Part shown: positions 28,938-36,161 of the stretch, in pieces
Layout of the letters: every line of letters begins with the position of its first letter
Position numbering within the stretch: position 1 is the first letter of the stretch
DNA from: Pirellulales bacterium
GTDB lineage: Bacteria > Planctomycetota > Planctomycetia > Pirellulales > Lacipirellulaceae
DNA length: 57,703 nt
Direction of reading: 5' to 3'
Assembly: GCA_022448265.1 (NCBI GenBank)
Contig: JAKVCC010000019.1
Coordinates: 12,573-70,275 of the forward strand
The notes under the pieces: generated by a model
What the model was told of the DNA's origin: nothing
Seen by the model: the letters and a program-made list of their open reading frames with translations, nothing else
The model's database searches: none
Made by a program: the position numbers and the translations under genes

Positions 28938-29111
28938 ATGCTTAAGCACACCAGCAACAAAGAAGGCCCGCACGGCCTCACCCCTTCCAAAGAACAGATC
29001 GCCTACAACCATCAACACAACGGCTTTGACCTCGACTTTGACGATTTCATCAATCGCGATTACCAGGAGGAGTCCTACGACGCGATTTTCTCAGTCGGCG
29101 ATTTGCTCTGA
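28938..29111 (+). CDS. Possible 57-aa protein
   Basis: A 57-aa frame from ATG 28938 with coding-like composition: MLKHTSNKEGPHGLTPSKEQ, then an acidic aromatic stretch FDLDFDDFINRDY and ending SVGDLL. It is hydrophilic and acidic, with no signal peptide. The ribosome-binding site is poor (AAGG about 14 bases upstream). It lies alone between divergent DUF2237 and convergent fetB-like genes. I do not recognise a family; it could be a real small gene or chance. Confidence 0.4.
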   Translation: MLKHTSNKEGPHGLTPSKEQIAYNHQHNGFDLDFDDFINRDYQEESYDAIFSVGDLL

Positions 29112-29170
29112 GATTTATTTCCCTGACTCCATGGATTCCTCTTGTCGGACTAAATTGCAAGACGTTCGAC

Positions 29171-29188
29171 GATGCGAAATTTCGCATC
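29171..29188. promoter_or_regulatory. Perfect 18-bp palindrome
   Basis: GATGCGAAATTTCGCATC reads identically on both strands. It lies between the possible 57-aa frame and the fetB-like gene, which converge. It can be an operator for a dimeric regulator or fold into a seven-base-pair hairpin with AATT loop; no T tract follows on either side. Confidence 0.6.
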
Positions 29189-29408
29189 ATCCATTGCTTC
29201 ATCAATGGCTATCGACCTACCCTCCGTGACTGGCTTGACGATCTGGTTGCCAGCCAACCAGCGCGCGCTGGAGGTGGTCAATGCAAAAACATACAATCGC
29301 TATCTAGCGTTTTTTCCTGCATTTTGGCGCTATTTTAAAGATGTCCTGAGAATGCTCGTGCATTGGACAATGAAGAAGCCCACCTGAGACGGGCAGCTGC
29401 CAGGGTAT

Positions 29409-30122
29409 TTACACTTTTTGCAAACCCTCGTCTTTCAGCAATGTCAAATAATATGCTGCAGATATTCCAGATGAACCGTAGAGCATACACATCACCATGA
29501 TCTGATAGTTGGCCGCCACCAACGGATCGACACCTGACAATATTTGCCCGGTCATCATCCCTGGTAGGGAAACAAGCCCCACTGCAAAAAGCGAATTTGT
29601 AATAGGAATGAGTGCCGCCCGTAAGGCGGCGTTCCGCGCCACGGCATAAGTGGCCGTCGGCACCTCCGCATAGAAGCGATCGGCAGCTAGGCTGATTGCC
29701 GTCATAGAGTTGGCAAAAATCATACCGGCAAGGGGGATCACTTTGCGAGGGTCGAACCAAGGCTGCAAATCTAGCACTCCCTGCGTCACCAATACCAAAG
29801 TCAGCACACCTCCTAAAGCGATCGACCTCAGCGCCTTAAGGTATTGGCTTCCGCTCCGCTCTCGCAGCGGACGCAGAGCGATCCAACTGGCAATGGCAAG
29901 CATCACAAAGAGGACTGCCAGCACAACTACGCTGTGACCGGTCCCAAAAATGAAAGCCAGTACATATCCAATCAAGAGCAGTTGAATCAGCATGCGCCCT
30001 ACGGCATATCCGGCCGTTGGTGCCCCGCACGACCAGCGATAGAGGATCGCCACAACCACCAGCACCGGTAGAAAGGTGAGTGTGAGGCGCTCGAGCGGAA
30101 TTTCCTGTATGGGATTGCTCAT
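29409..30122 (-). CDS. FetB/UPF0014-family ABC permease (orphan)
   Basis: A 237-aa protein from ATG 30122; upstream in-frame extension has no family support. It has about seven hydrophobic helices. The highly conserved C-terminal half reads GMIFANSMTAISLAADRF, PITNSLFAVGLVSLPGMMTG, ILSGVDPLVAANYQIMVM and LYGSSGISAAYYL. FetB is the membrane subunit of an iron export ABC transporter whose ATPase FetA is normally encoded next door. No ATPase gene is adjacent here, and the N-terminal region is longer and differs from E. coli FetB. The permease fold is certain; the transported substrate is not. Confidence 0.82.
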   Translation of the reverse strand: MSNPIQEIPLERLTLTFLPVLVVVAILYRWSCGAPTAGYAVGRMLIQLLLIGYVLAFIFGTGHSVVVLAVLFVMLAIASWIALRPLRERSGSQYLKALRSIALGGVLTLVLVTQGVLDLQPWFDPRKVIPLAGMIFANSMTAISLAADRFYAEVPTATYAVARNAALRAALIPITNSLFAVGLVSLPGMMTGQILSGVDPLVAANYQIMVMCMLYGSSGISAAYYLTLLKDEGLQKV

Positions 30123-30218
30123 GGTGCGCCTGCTTATTTTCTCGGGTTGCAAAAGGGCCTTTGCCAGACGAATCGTGTGTTCTACTTCTAGTAATCGGAA
30201 CCGAGCAATAAGTATCCT

Positions 30219-30276
30219 GCACAGACGCAACGACGCAAAGGGGGTTGTTCCGGCAAAGGCATCTCTGCGTCTGTGC
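30219..30276. repeat. 11-bp inverted repeat with 36-base loop
   Basis: GCACAGACGCA at 30219-30229 is perfectly complementary to TGCGTCTGTGC at 30266-30276. The intervening bases are ACGACGCAAAGG-like. The sequence resembles the dispersed CGCAGAGACGCAAAG-type repeats seen in many bacterial genomes, but I cannot confirm other copies from this window. Confidence 0.7.
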
Positions 30277-30398
30277 GCACCAGTGTGCGTACTGCGCCGA
30301 GTGCCTCGAAGGGGATACGCGAAACTCGCGGGCAACGCAGCCCAGGCAACGCTTCCGAAGCCAAACGAGAACTAGCCACGAACTTGGATGTTCGCGAC

Positions 30399-30415
30399 TG
30401 GTCAATTATTGACCA
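30399..30415. promoter_or_regulatory. 7+3+7 dyad, possible operator
   Basis: TGGTCAA (30399-30405) and TTGACCA (30409-30415) are perfect inverted repeats separated by TTA. The spacing and symmetry are those of a dimeric repressor site. It lies about 280 bases upstream of the fetB-like start. Confidence 0.45.
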
Positions 30416-30595
30416 TTGCACAGCCAATGAGCCACCACCGCAATTGAGCACCGGCTGGAAAGGAGCGCAGTGGCACAAGGGCATTATAAGCGCAGACGTC
30501 AAACCGATCCGGGGAGAGCTTTAGGCGTGGCGTGACGTTGCTTCCTGGAAGCCAAGACAGCTTATCCCAGCCCGGGCCACACAATCGCGCCAGGA

Positions 30596-31744
30596 TCAAC
30601 CCAGGAGTACAAGATTATTGCGGTGCACTACCTCATCGTAGGGGCAGTGGCCCAAAAGTTCGGCGATCCGCTCGGTTGCCTGTCCGGCGATGGTTTGCAG
30701 TTCGGGGGCGGAATAATTGGTCAAACCGCGGGCGAATTCCTGGCCGGCACTGTCCGATAGCGAAACCACATCTCCCTTGGAAAAATCGCCCTCTACATCC
30801 ACTACGCCGACAGCCAACAAACTTCGGCCACGCTGCCCGATCGCCTGGCAGGCTCCTTCGTCGAGTTTTAACTTCCCAGTCGGCTGAGCGCTCCAGCCAA
30901 TCCACCGTTTCCGCGAGTCCACGGCCGGACCTTCTGCCACAATGAGAGTCCCCACATCGGCGCCTGACAATATCTCCTCGAGCACATTGGGGCGACGGCC
31001 ATTGGCAATCACCACGTTTTCTCCGGCCGAGGTTACAATCTGCACGGCCTGCAATTTGCTTGCCATGCCGCCCCGGCTGAGTTCCAGGCCGGATGCCGAC
31101 GCGTCGTGCACAAGTTGCTCCTGGGCATCGTTGAGATCGGTAACCAGGGAGACGATCTGCGTAGCCGGATCGTTCGGATCTCCGTCATACAGACCGTCAA
31201 TATCTGAGAGCAACACCAACAGCGGTGCACGCAGCAGATTGGTGACCAGGGCGGCCAGGCGATCGTTGTCTCCAAAGCTAAGCTGTAATTCTTCGACGCT
31301 GACCGTATCGTTCTCGTTGATAATCGGGATCGCCCCGCTTTGAAAAAGGGCTGTCAGCGCATTGCGCACGTTCAAATAGCGTTTGCGATCTTGCAAGTCA
31401 TCGGCCGTGAGCAGTACCTGGGCAGCGTTCAAACCGTGCGGTTCCAAGGCACGATTGTACGACTCGATGAGCAGGCTCTGCCCAATTGCCGCAGCGGCCT
31501 GCAACGAAGCGAGATCGGTAGGCCGCTGCGATAATTTCAGCCGGGCCAGTCCCGCGCCGACTGCTCCACTGCTGACCAGCGCAACGCGCCGACCCGCATG
31601 CGATATACGGGCCAATTGACCGGCGATATTTGCGACGCGCTGGTCGTCGAGTGTTCCGCCGGCGGTAGCCAGCACGCGGGTACCGACCTTCACAACAACC
31701 AACTCGGCGGCGCTAGTAATTTGCTGGCGCAGGGGGTTCGACAT
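30596..31744 (-). CDS. proB: Glutamate 5-kinase with C-terminal PUA domain
   Basis: A 382-aa protein. ProB phosphorylates glutamate in the first step of proline synthesis. The amino-acid kinase domain occupies about residues 1-255, with LVVVKVGTRVL, VSSGAVGAG, IPIINENDTVSV, FGDNDRLAALV, LLSDIDGLY and RGGMASKLQA. The PUA domain follows at about 285-365, with SLLAVGVVDVEGDFSKGDVVSL. The two-domain form is the usual one. proA is not adjacent. The ATG is not preceded by a clear Shine-Dalgarno sequence. It diverges from lexA across a 345-base region. Confidence 0.95.
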   Translation of the reverse strand: MSNPLRQQITSAAELVVVKVGTRVLATAGGTLDDQRVANIAGQLARISHAGRRVALVSSGAVGAGLARLKLSQRPTDLASLQAAAAIGQSLLIESYNRALEPHGLNAAQVLLTADDLQDRKRYLNVRNALTALFQSGAIPIINENDTVSVEELQLSFGDNDRLAALVTNLLRAPLLVLLSDIDGLYDGDPNDPATQIVSLVTDLNDAQEQLVHDASASGLELSRGGMASKLQAVQIVTSAGENVVIANGRRPNVLEEILSGADVGTLIVAEGPAVDSRKRWIGWSAQPTGKLKLDEGACQAIGQRGRSLLAVGVVDVEGDFSKGDVVSLSDSAGQEFARGLTNYSAPELQTIAGQATERIAELLGHCPYDEVVHRNNLVLLG

Positions 31745-32089
31745 GGGTTAAGACTTTCAGCTTCTCGGGGAGTCTACGCGCGGCATTCGGCCAGGGACTG
31801 GAAATCAGGCGACTTTAGGACTCGAGGGGCTGGAGAGGGCCGGCCGGCACCTCCTCCACCCACTCCCGAGGGTCAAGCGTAACGAAAATAGGTTACTCAC
31901 GCCAGAATCAGCGGCCAGGGCGGGGACCTTGCCCGGCTTTCTTTGGAGTCCTCTCAGAGTAGGGTCAGGAGTGGTATTCCATATACTGTACAGACGCTCT
32001 TGCTATGTGTACGGACGTATATTATCCTGAGGGCGGCCCCCGCGGATGGGGCGCGCTAATATTTGCACAACTTTCCCAAGGGGGAAGCG
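31745..32089. promoter_or_regulatory. Divergent proB/lexA control region
   Basis: 345 bases with no gene. The lexA-proximal half holds two -10-like boxes (TATACT at 31982-31987 and TATTAT at 32020-32025) and the direct repeat described separately. proB-proximal sequence is CT- and GC-rich without clear boxes. Confidence 0.5.
31987..32017 (+). promoter_or_regulatory. Candidate LexA operator: direct repeat TGTAC(A/G)GACG
   Basis: TGTACAGACG at 31987-31996 is repeated as TGTACGGACG at 32008-32017, 21 bases (two helical turns) apart, 73 to 103 bases upstream of the lexA start and flanked by -10-like boxes. The first copy begins with the palindrome CTGTACAG. LexA proteins usually repress their own promoter through dyads, so this is a plausible site; the assignment is inference. 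Confidence 0.45.
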
Positions 32090-32689
32090 ATGGGGATCGA
32101 CCAACTTACGAAGCGCCAGCGAAAAGTTCTCGAATTCATCCGCACCAAGATTACGGGCCGGGGCTACGGGCCTACGGTTCGCGAGATTGGCGAAAATTTC
32201 AAAATCAATTCGCCCAATGGCGTCATGTGCCACCTAAAAGCCCTGGAAAAAAAAGGGCTCATTACTCGCGAACCCAATATGTCGCGGGCCATCCAACTTA
32301 CGAAGGCGGCTCAAGAAGACCGGGGCATGCCCCTGGTTGGTCAAATTTCGGCCGGGAACCTGTCCGAAGCAATTGAACAATCCGAGCGATTCGAATTTAC
32401 CGATTGGTTTGGACAAAAGAACCTGTTTGCCTTGAAGGTAACCGGGGAGTCGATGATCGAAGCGGCGATCGCCGACGGCGATGTAGTCATCTGCCGCCGT
32501 GCCCGCACAGCCGACAAGGGAGATATCGTCGTCGCCCTTACCGACGACGGAGAGGCGACACTCAAGTATTGGCATCCTGAAGCCAACCGCGTGCGCCTAC
32601 AGCCGGCCAACTCATCCATGAAGCCCATTTATTCCCGTCACGTGAAGGTACTGGGTGTCGTGACGGGCGTTGTCCGCAAAGTAACGTAG
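32090..32689 (+). CDS. lexA: LexA repressor
   Basis: A 199-aa protein from ATG 32090, preceded by AAGGGGGAAG. The N-terminal winged helix-turn-helix covers residues 1-70, with RQRKVLEFI, YGPTVREIGENF and GVMCHLKALEKKGLI. The autocleavage bond is Ala88-Gly89 (QISAGN). The protease dyad is Ser121 (TGESMIE) and Lys159 (EATLKYW). LexA represses DNA-damage-response genes and cleaves itself when RecA filaments form. All catalytic residues are present. The direct repeat 70-100 bases upstream suggests autoregulation. No translesion polymerase or recA gene is adjacent, so this is not a lexA-imuAB cassette. Confidence 0.95.
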   Translation: MGIDQLTKRQRKVLEFIRTKITGRGYGPTVREIGENFKINSPNGVMCHLKALEKKGLITREPNMSRAIQLTKAAQEDRGMPLVGQISAGNLSEAIEQSERFEFTDWFGQKNLFALKVTGESMIEAAIADGDVVICRRARTADKGDIVVALTDDGEATLKYWHPEANRVRLQPANSSMKPIYSRHVKVLGVVTGVVRKVT

Positions 32690-33014
32690 ACACGCGACCC
32701 TTGGCCAATCCTGCTGGCTCACGGTTGATTTAAAAGAGTTCGCGAAGAGTTGCTGACAAACTGTCTTAGGGCCACTGATTCGGTCCAGCGGAGTTCGGCT
32801 ATTGCCCCTGCGCTTCCAATAGCCCTGTGCCACCGTTACCGAGGTCAACCGGGAGAGTGACGGAAAAAATGGCGAACAATCACCACGCGCTAGCCGGGGA
32901 GAGCAGCGAGCCGTCCATGATCTTTATGAGGATATCGAGATCCCCCACACCGCTAGCCCAATTGCCGGCAGCGGCCAACCTCGGCCACTGGAGGACCAAT
33001 CTCGAGTCGCGTCC
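32690..33014. other. Spacer after lexA
   Basis: 325 bases. A 49-codon frame at 32869-33018 overlaps the stop of the convergent dehydrogenase gene and has a poor ribosome-binding site, so I do not call it. No clear terminator with stem and T tract was seen. Confidence 0.4.
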
Positions 33015-34532
33015 CTAAACAAAACAACGTCCGCGTCTGGAGAAACCACTGGCGATAATCAGGCTCGCGAGCAGCACTATCGTTGACGGCTCGGGAACAG
33101 CCGAGGCCACCAGCGACGCTTGTCCAAAATTGCCCAGCAAGATGCCGAGATCCAGGCTGTCTACCGGAGGCGTGCCGTTGAGCTCGCCCGTTTCTGACGT
33201 CGCAACGCTTCCAAAATTAGCCAACAGAATTCCAAGATCCATACTATCGACGTAGCCGTCCATGTTGAAGTCCGCAGGAAACAAGGGATCCGCCTCAATT
33301 CGAAATATCTCGCCCGTGCCCGGGCTAGGATTCCAGCCGTCACCGAAGGAAACAACGTAAAGCTCCCCGACGCCATCCTCACCAAATGTGGAAATCCAGT
33401 CGAGTGTGCCGACATTGGCAGGCACCAGCTCAGGCACCCTGTCCGTCACGACGGTGGTCGCCGCGGTGCCACTGTGCTGGAGAGACCAGATGGTTCCGCC
33501 ACCCGTTCCGCCGCCCACAAAGTCGGCAAAGAAGTACTGGCCTTGCAGCTGCGGGATCGAACCACGATAGGCATAGCCACCGGTAACGGACTGGGGTCCC
33601 GACAGGCCAAACGCGTGAATCGGATAGACATTTCCCGGCGGCGGCGGACCGCCGGTTCCCCCAGTGGGCGTCGCACCGAACCCTTCTTGAAGTCGCCAGC
33701 CGTAATTCTCTCCACCGGCACTGGAGGCAGGCTGGAAATTTATTTCTTCCCAGGTATCTTGCCCAACATCACCGATGTAAAAATCGCCGTTTTGACGATC
33801 GAAGCTGGCGCGCCAGGGACTGCGCAGGCCATTGGCCCATATTTCGTCGAGGCCTGGTGTCACGCCGTAAAACGGATTGCTCGTGGGAATGCTGTAGTTT
33901 TTGTTCGGGTCAGACGGAAAATCATCTCCGTTGACGTCGATACGATGGACCTTGCCAAACCAGCTATTTAGATTTTGTGCATCGTTGCCAGGGTCATACC
34001 ATCCCGACCCATCACCAGTGGTCACGTAAAGGTACTGCGGATCGGTTGGATTGACTTTGGGATTAAACCCGATCCAGCTCCCGGTATGGGACGGCTGGCC
34101 GTAGGGGATGCGAAATACTTCCGTGGCAGTCGCGTCGGCTACGTCCGGGTTTCCTGCTGAAACCTGGTACTGCCGGATAACCATGTCAAAATTAGTCTCA
34201 TTGGAGGCCGTGTAGAACAGACCGTTGGTGGCGTAGTCTGGATGAAACGCCATGCTCAGCAACCCGCTGTCTCCCGGATTGGACGGGATCCCATGAACTG
34301 TAAGAAAGGGGGTTGGATTGATAACGCCCGAGTTGAGATCCAGGATCTTGATCTGACCCGTGTGGTGTTCGGTAACAAATAGCCGGTCACCATCGCCGAC
34401 CGGCGAAGTCGCATAGCTTGGCCTAGAAAACCCTGAACCCACACGAGTCGTATAGATGGCTGCCGAGACTTCCAACTGTGCCGCCAAAAAAGCCATGCCA
34501 AGCAGCGATTTACTGAAGGCAAAATATTGCAC
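33015..34532 (-). CDS. Secreted PQQ-dependent sugar dehydrogenase-like protein with dockerin-like and PEP-CTERM segments
   Basis: A 505-aa protein starting at GTG 34532, chosen because AAGGAG lies seven bases upstream; the frame extends to 34571 without such a site. A signal peptide (FSKSLLGMAFLAAQLEVSAA) leads into a six-bladed beta-propeller of the glucose/sorbosone dehydrogenase type: RPSYATSPVGDGDRLFVTEH, LLSMAFHPDY, LYVTTGDGSG, DEIWANGLRSPW and GDVGQDTWEEIN. Near the C-terminus a dockerin-type calcium loop, DFNMDGYVDSMDL, is followed by a second, degenerate copy (VDSLDL). The protein ends with PEPSTIVLLASLIIASGF and basic residues, a PEP-CTERM-like sorting signal. PQQ binding itself is assumed from the family. 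Confidence 0.88.
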   Translation of the reverse strand: MQYFAFSKSLLGMAFLAAQLEVSAAIYTTRVGSGFSRPSYATSPVGDGDRLFVTEHHTGQIKILDLNSGVINPTPFLTVHGIPSNPGDSGLLSMAFHPDYATNGLFYTASNETNFDMVIRQYQVSAGNPDVADATATEVFRIPYGQPSHTGSWIGFNPKVNPTDPQYLYVTTGDGSGWYDPGNDAQNLNSWFGKVHRIDVNGDDFPSDPNKNYSIPTSNPFYGVTPGLDEIWANGLRSPWRASFDRQNGDFYIGDVGQDTWEEINFQPASSAGGENYGWRLQEGFGATPTGGTGGPPPPGNVYPIHAFGLSGPQSVTGGYAYRGSIPQLQGQYFFADFVGGGTGGGTIWSLQHSGTAATTVVTDRVPELVPANVGTLDWISTFGEDGVGELYVVSFGDGWNPSPGTGEIFRIEADPLFPADFNMDGYVDSMDLGILLANFGSVATSETGELNGTPPVDSLDLGILLGNFGQASLVASAVPEPSTIVLLASLIIASGFSRRGRCFV

Positions 34533-35085
34533 TGCGATACTCCTTTTTGCATTTTCGGATGCCTGCCTCACCAGAAGATTTCATCATACCTGCATCTATC
34601 TACTGAAGCAAATTTAGGCCGTTTCACTGCCACACGTTGCGACCCGCTGTGCGTCGTGCTGGGGTACACGTGTGGCCAAGACGTCGCCTGAAGCGGAGAC
34701 AACTACAAATCCCGCCAGGGCAGCGGCCCGAGCAAAAAAATGAATGCCCCGATACGAGAAGAAATCAACGCTCGCTGGCAAACACGATTTTCGAGCTGTC
34801 TGGTAAAAACCGTGTGCCGCGATTGATGATGCCAATCTTTTCTGGCTCGAGCAGGTCGGGAGCCCCGGGTACGGTTATGTTTAGCGAACAAAGGATTTTG
34901 TATCGGCCCAAATCGCGACGCTCTGATCAGCCGACTAGGCACGCCCGCATAGGCAAATCGCAACCATAGCAATGCACACTAACCAATCAACACCTGAGTG
35001 TCATCGAACAATTTCGAAGCATCATCATAGGGACGTGCTTATCGGTAGCATAGGCAGCCGTGCCCGGTGTGCCACGCGGGGTTGT
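34533..35085. other. Intergenic region upstream of the dehydrogenase
   Basis: 553 bases lie between the dehydrogenase and the end of the ThuA-like gene. Only incidental open frames with no family resemblance or ribosome-binding sites are seen. Base composition is mixed and somewhat AT-richer than the neighbouring genes. Confidence 0.4.
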
Positions 35086-35997
35086 TTATTTTCCTTGTTT
35101 AATCACCACCCGCGCCTCATCGATCACCTGCTCTAACTCTTGTTTGCTGGGAGTCTTTGAAGGCACTCCGTCTGCGGGGATCTCCAGCTTGGTTACCCAG
35201 GCAGCCCCATTGAGCAGCACCGTGCGAAAGCTGTCGTTGCACAGGTTTTCGTGCAAGTGGAGTCCCGTAAATCCGAAGCCACGCCCGGCATCCGGACGCA
35301 CGTAAGCCCATGCTAAGTGCTGCGGTTTTTTTTCGGCAACAGCCTTATAAACGTCCGGGTTGCCGGCGTGGTGACTCAACTCCTCTTGCACAGTCTCGAG
35401 CGGTGGTACAGCGGACAGGATGGGTGTCACACCGACCATTCCAGGGACAAAACGCATGTGGTAATACCACTCGTCGCGGACGCCGAATGGCTTAACGCCG
35501 CGCGTCGTCGGGTGCTCCGGAAACGTCTTGAAGTCAGGCGTCCAAAACGGATTGACTGACCAAAACGCCTCAAAGTAGCCGCCCATCCATTGGAGATAGT
35601 TGTCACCTTGAATGCCCTTGTTAACTTCGACACCGTAGTGGATTGCCATGAAACCGGCACCTTTGCGGACTGCAGCAAAGAGATTGGGATCTAGTGCCGC
35701 CTGTTTGCCATGGTTCAAGGCGACAACAATTGCGTCGGCCCCCGACAAGTCGCTCGGCCAATTCTTCGTTGAATGGACCACGATATCCACATGTGGGTAC
35801 GTGGCCTTTAGATAGCGCGACAGCAGCAGCGAACCGGCCACAAACTCATGGTTCCCGCGCGGACCATGAGCTGCAGCGTCAGCGATAAACACAATGCGCT
35901 TCGCCATTTCCCCATCCGGCACCGGTTGCGCAATGGCTCGGTCTGCGGTCGGAACCGACGCCACAAGCGCCGCCAGCAAGAAAAAACAACGGTACAT
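35086..35997 (-). CDS. Secreted ThuA-domain protein
   Basis: A 303-aa protein from ATG 35997 (MYRCFFLLAALVASVP); the longer upstream frame is not homologous. A signal peptide of about 23 residues precedes the ThuA domain (trehalose-utilisation type, class I amidotransferase-like fold). Motifs are RIVFIADAAAHGPRGNHEF, LLSRYLKATYPHVDIVVH, ADAIVVALNHGK, GAGFMAIHYGVEV, EWYYHMRFVPG and GRGFGFTGLHLHENL. The equivalent of the amidotransferase nucleophile is replaced by His (AIHYG), as in other secreted ThuA proteins, so glutaminase activity is not expected. ThuA proteins in planctomycetes commonly neighbour DUF1501/DUF1553 genes, as here. The function is unknown, probably in carbohydrate turnover. 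Confidence 0.85.
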   Translation of the reverse strand: MYRCFFLLAALVASVPTADRAIAQPVPDGEMAKRIVFIADAAAHGPRGNHEFVAGSLLLSRYLKATYPHVDIVVHSTKNWPSDLSGADAIVVALNHGKQAALDPNLFAAVRKGAGFMAIHYGVEVNKGIQGDNYLQWMGGYFEAFWSVNPFWTPDFKTFPEHPTTRGVKPFGVRDEWYYHMRFVPGMVGVTPILSAVPPLETVQEELSHHAGNPDVYKAVAEKKPQHLAWAYVRPDAGRGFGFTGLHLHENLCNDSFRTVLLNGAAWVTKLEIPADGVPSKTPSKQELEQVIDEARVVIKQGK

Positions 35998-36161
35998 TAT
36001 AGGTATTTTCCAAAAATGGCCGCTTACAGGAACGAGCGGTCTGTAGTGCGCAAACATCTTCAATGGCCCCTGACGAGTTGCAGTCAATCTAAATAATCCC
36101 AAAGACGAAAGGTAGGCCGACCGTTGGGACCCCCAGGGTGCCGCGCGCCAGCGGCGCCAGG

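Larger units (their letters stand above)
30123..30595. other. Region between proB and the fetB-like gene with two dyads
   Basis: About 473 bases with no gene. It holds an 11-bp inverted repeat, GCACAGACGCA (30219-30229) with TGCGTCTGTGC (30266-30276), and a 7+3+7 dyad, TGGTCAATTATTGACCA (30399-30415). Downstream of proB on the minus strand and upstream of the fetB-like gene, it may contain the proB terminator and the fetB-like promoter. Confidence 0.5.

Noticed and set aside
29090-29310. Open frame reading ...FDDAKFRIIHCFINGYRPTL... downstream of the 57-aa gene
   Set aside because: Protein-like in composition, but no start codon could be found and there is no recognisable homology; it may be a decayed gene but this cannot be shown.
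31984-31993. Canonical E. coli or Bacillus LexA box
   Set aside because: CTG-N10-CAG and GAAC-N4-GTTC are not present in the lexA upstream region; only the direct repeat is.
32827-33018. 63-codon plus-strand frame after lexA
   Set aside because: It overlaps the stop codon of the convergent dehydrogenase gene, has a poor ribosome-binding site and low-complexity composition.
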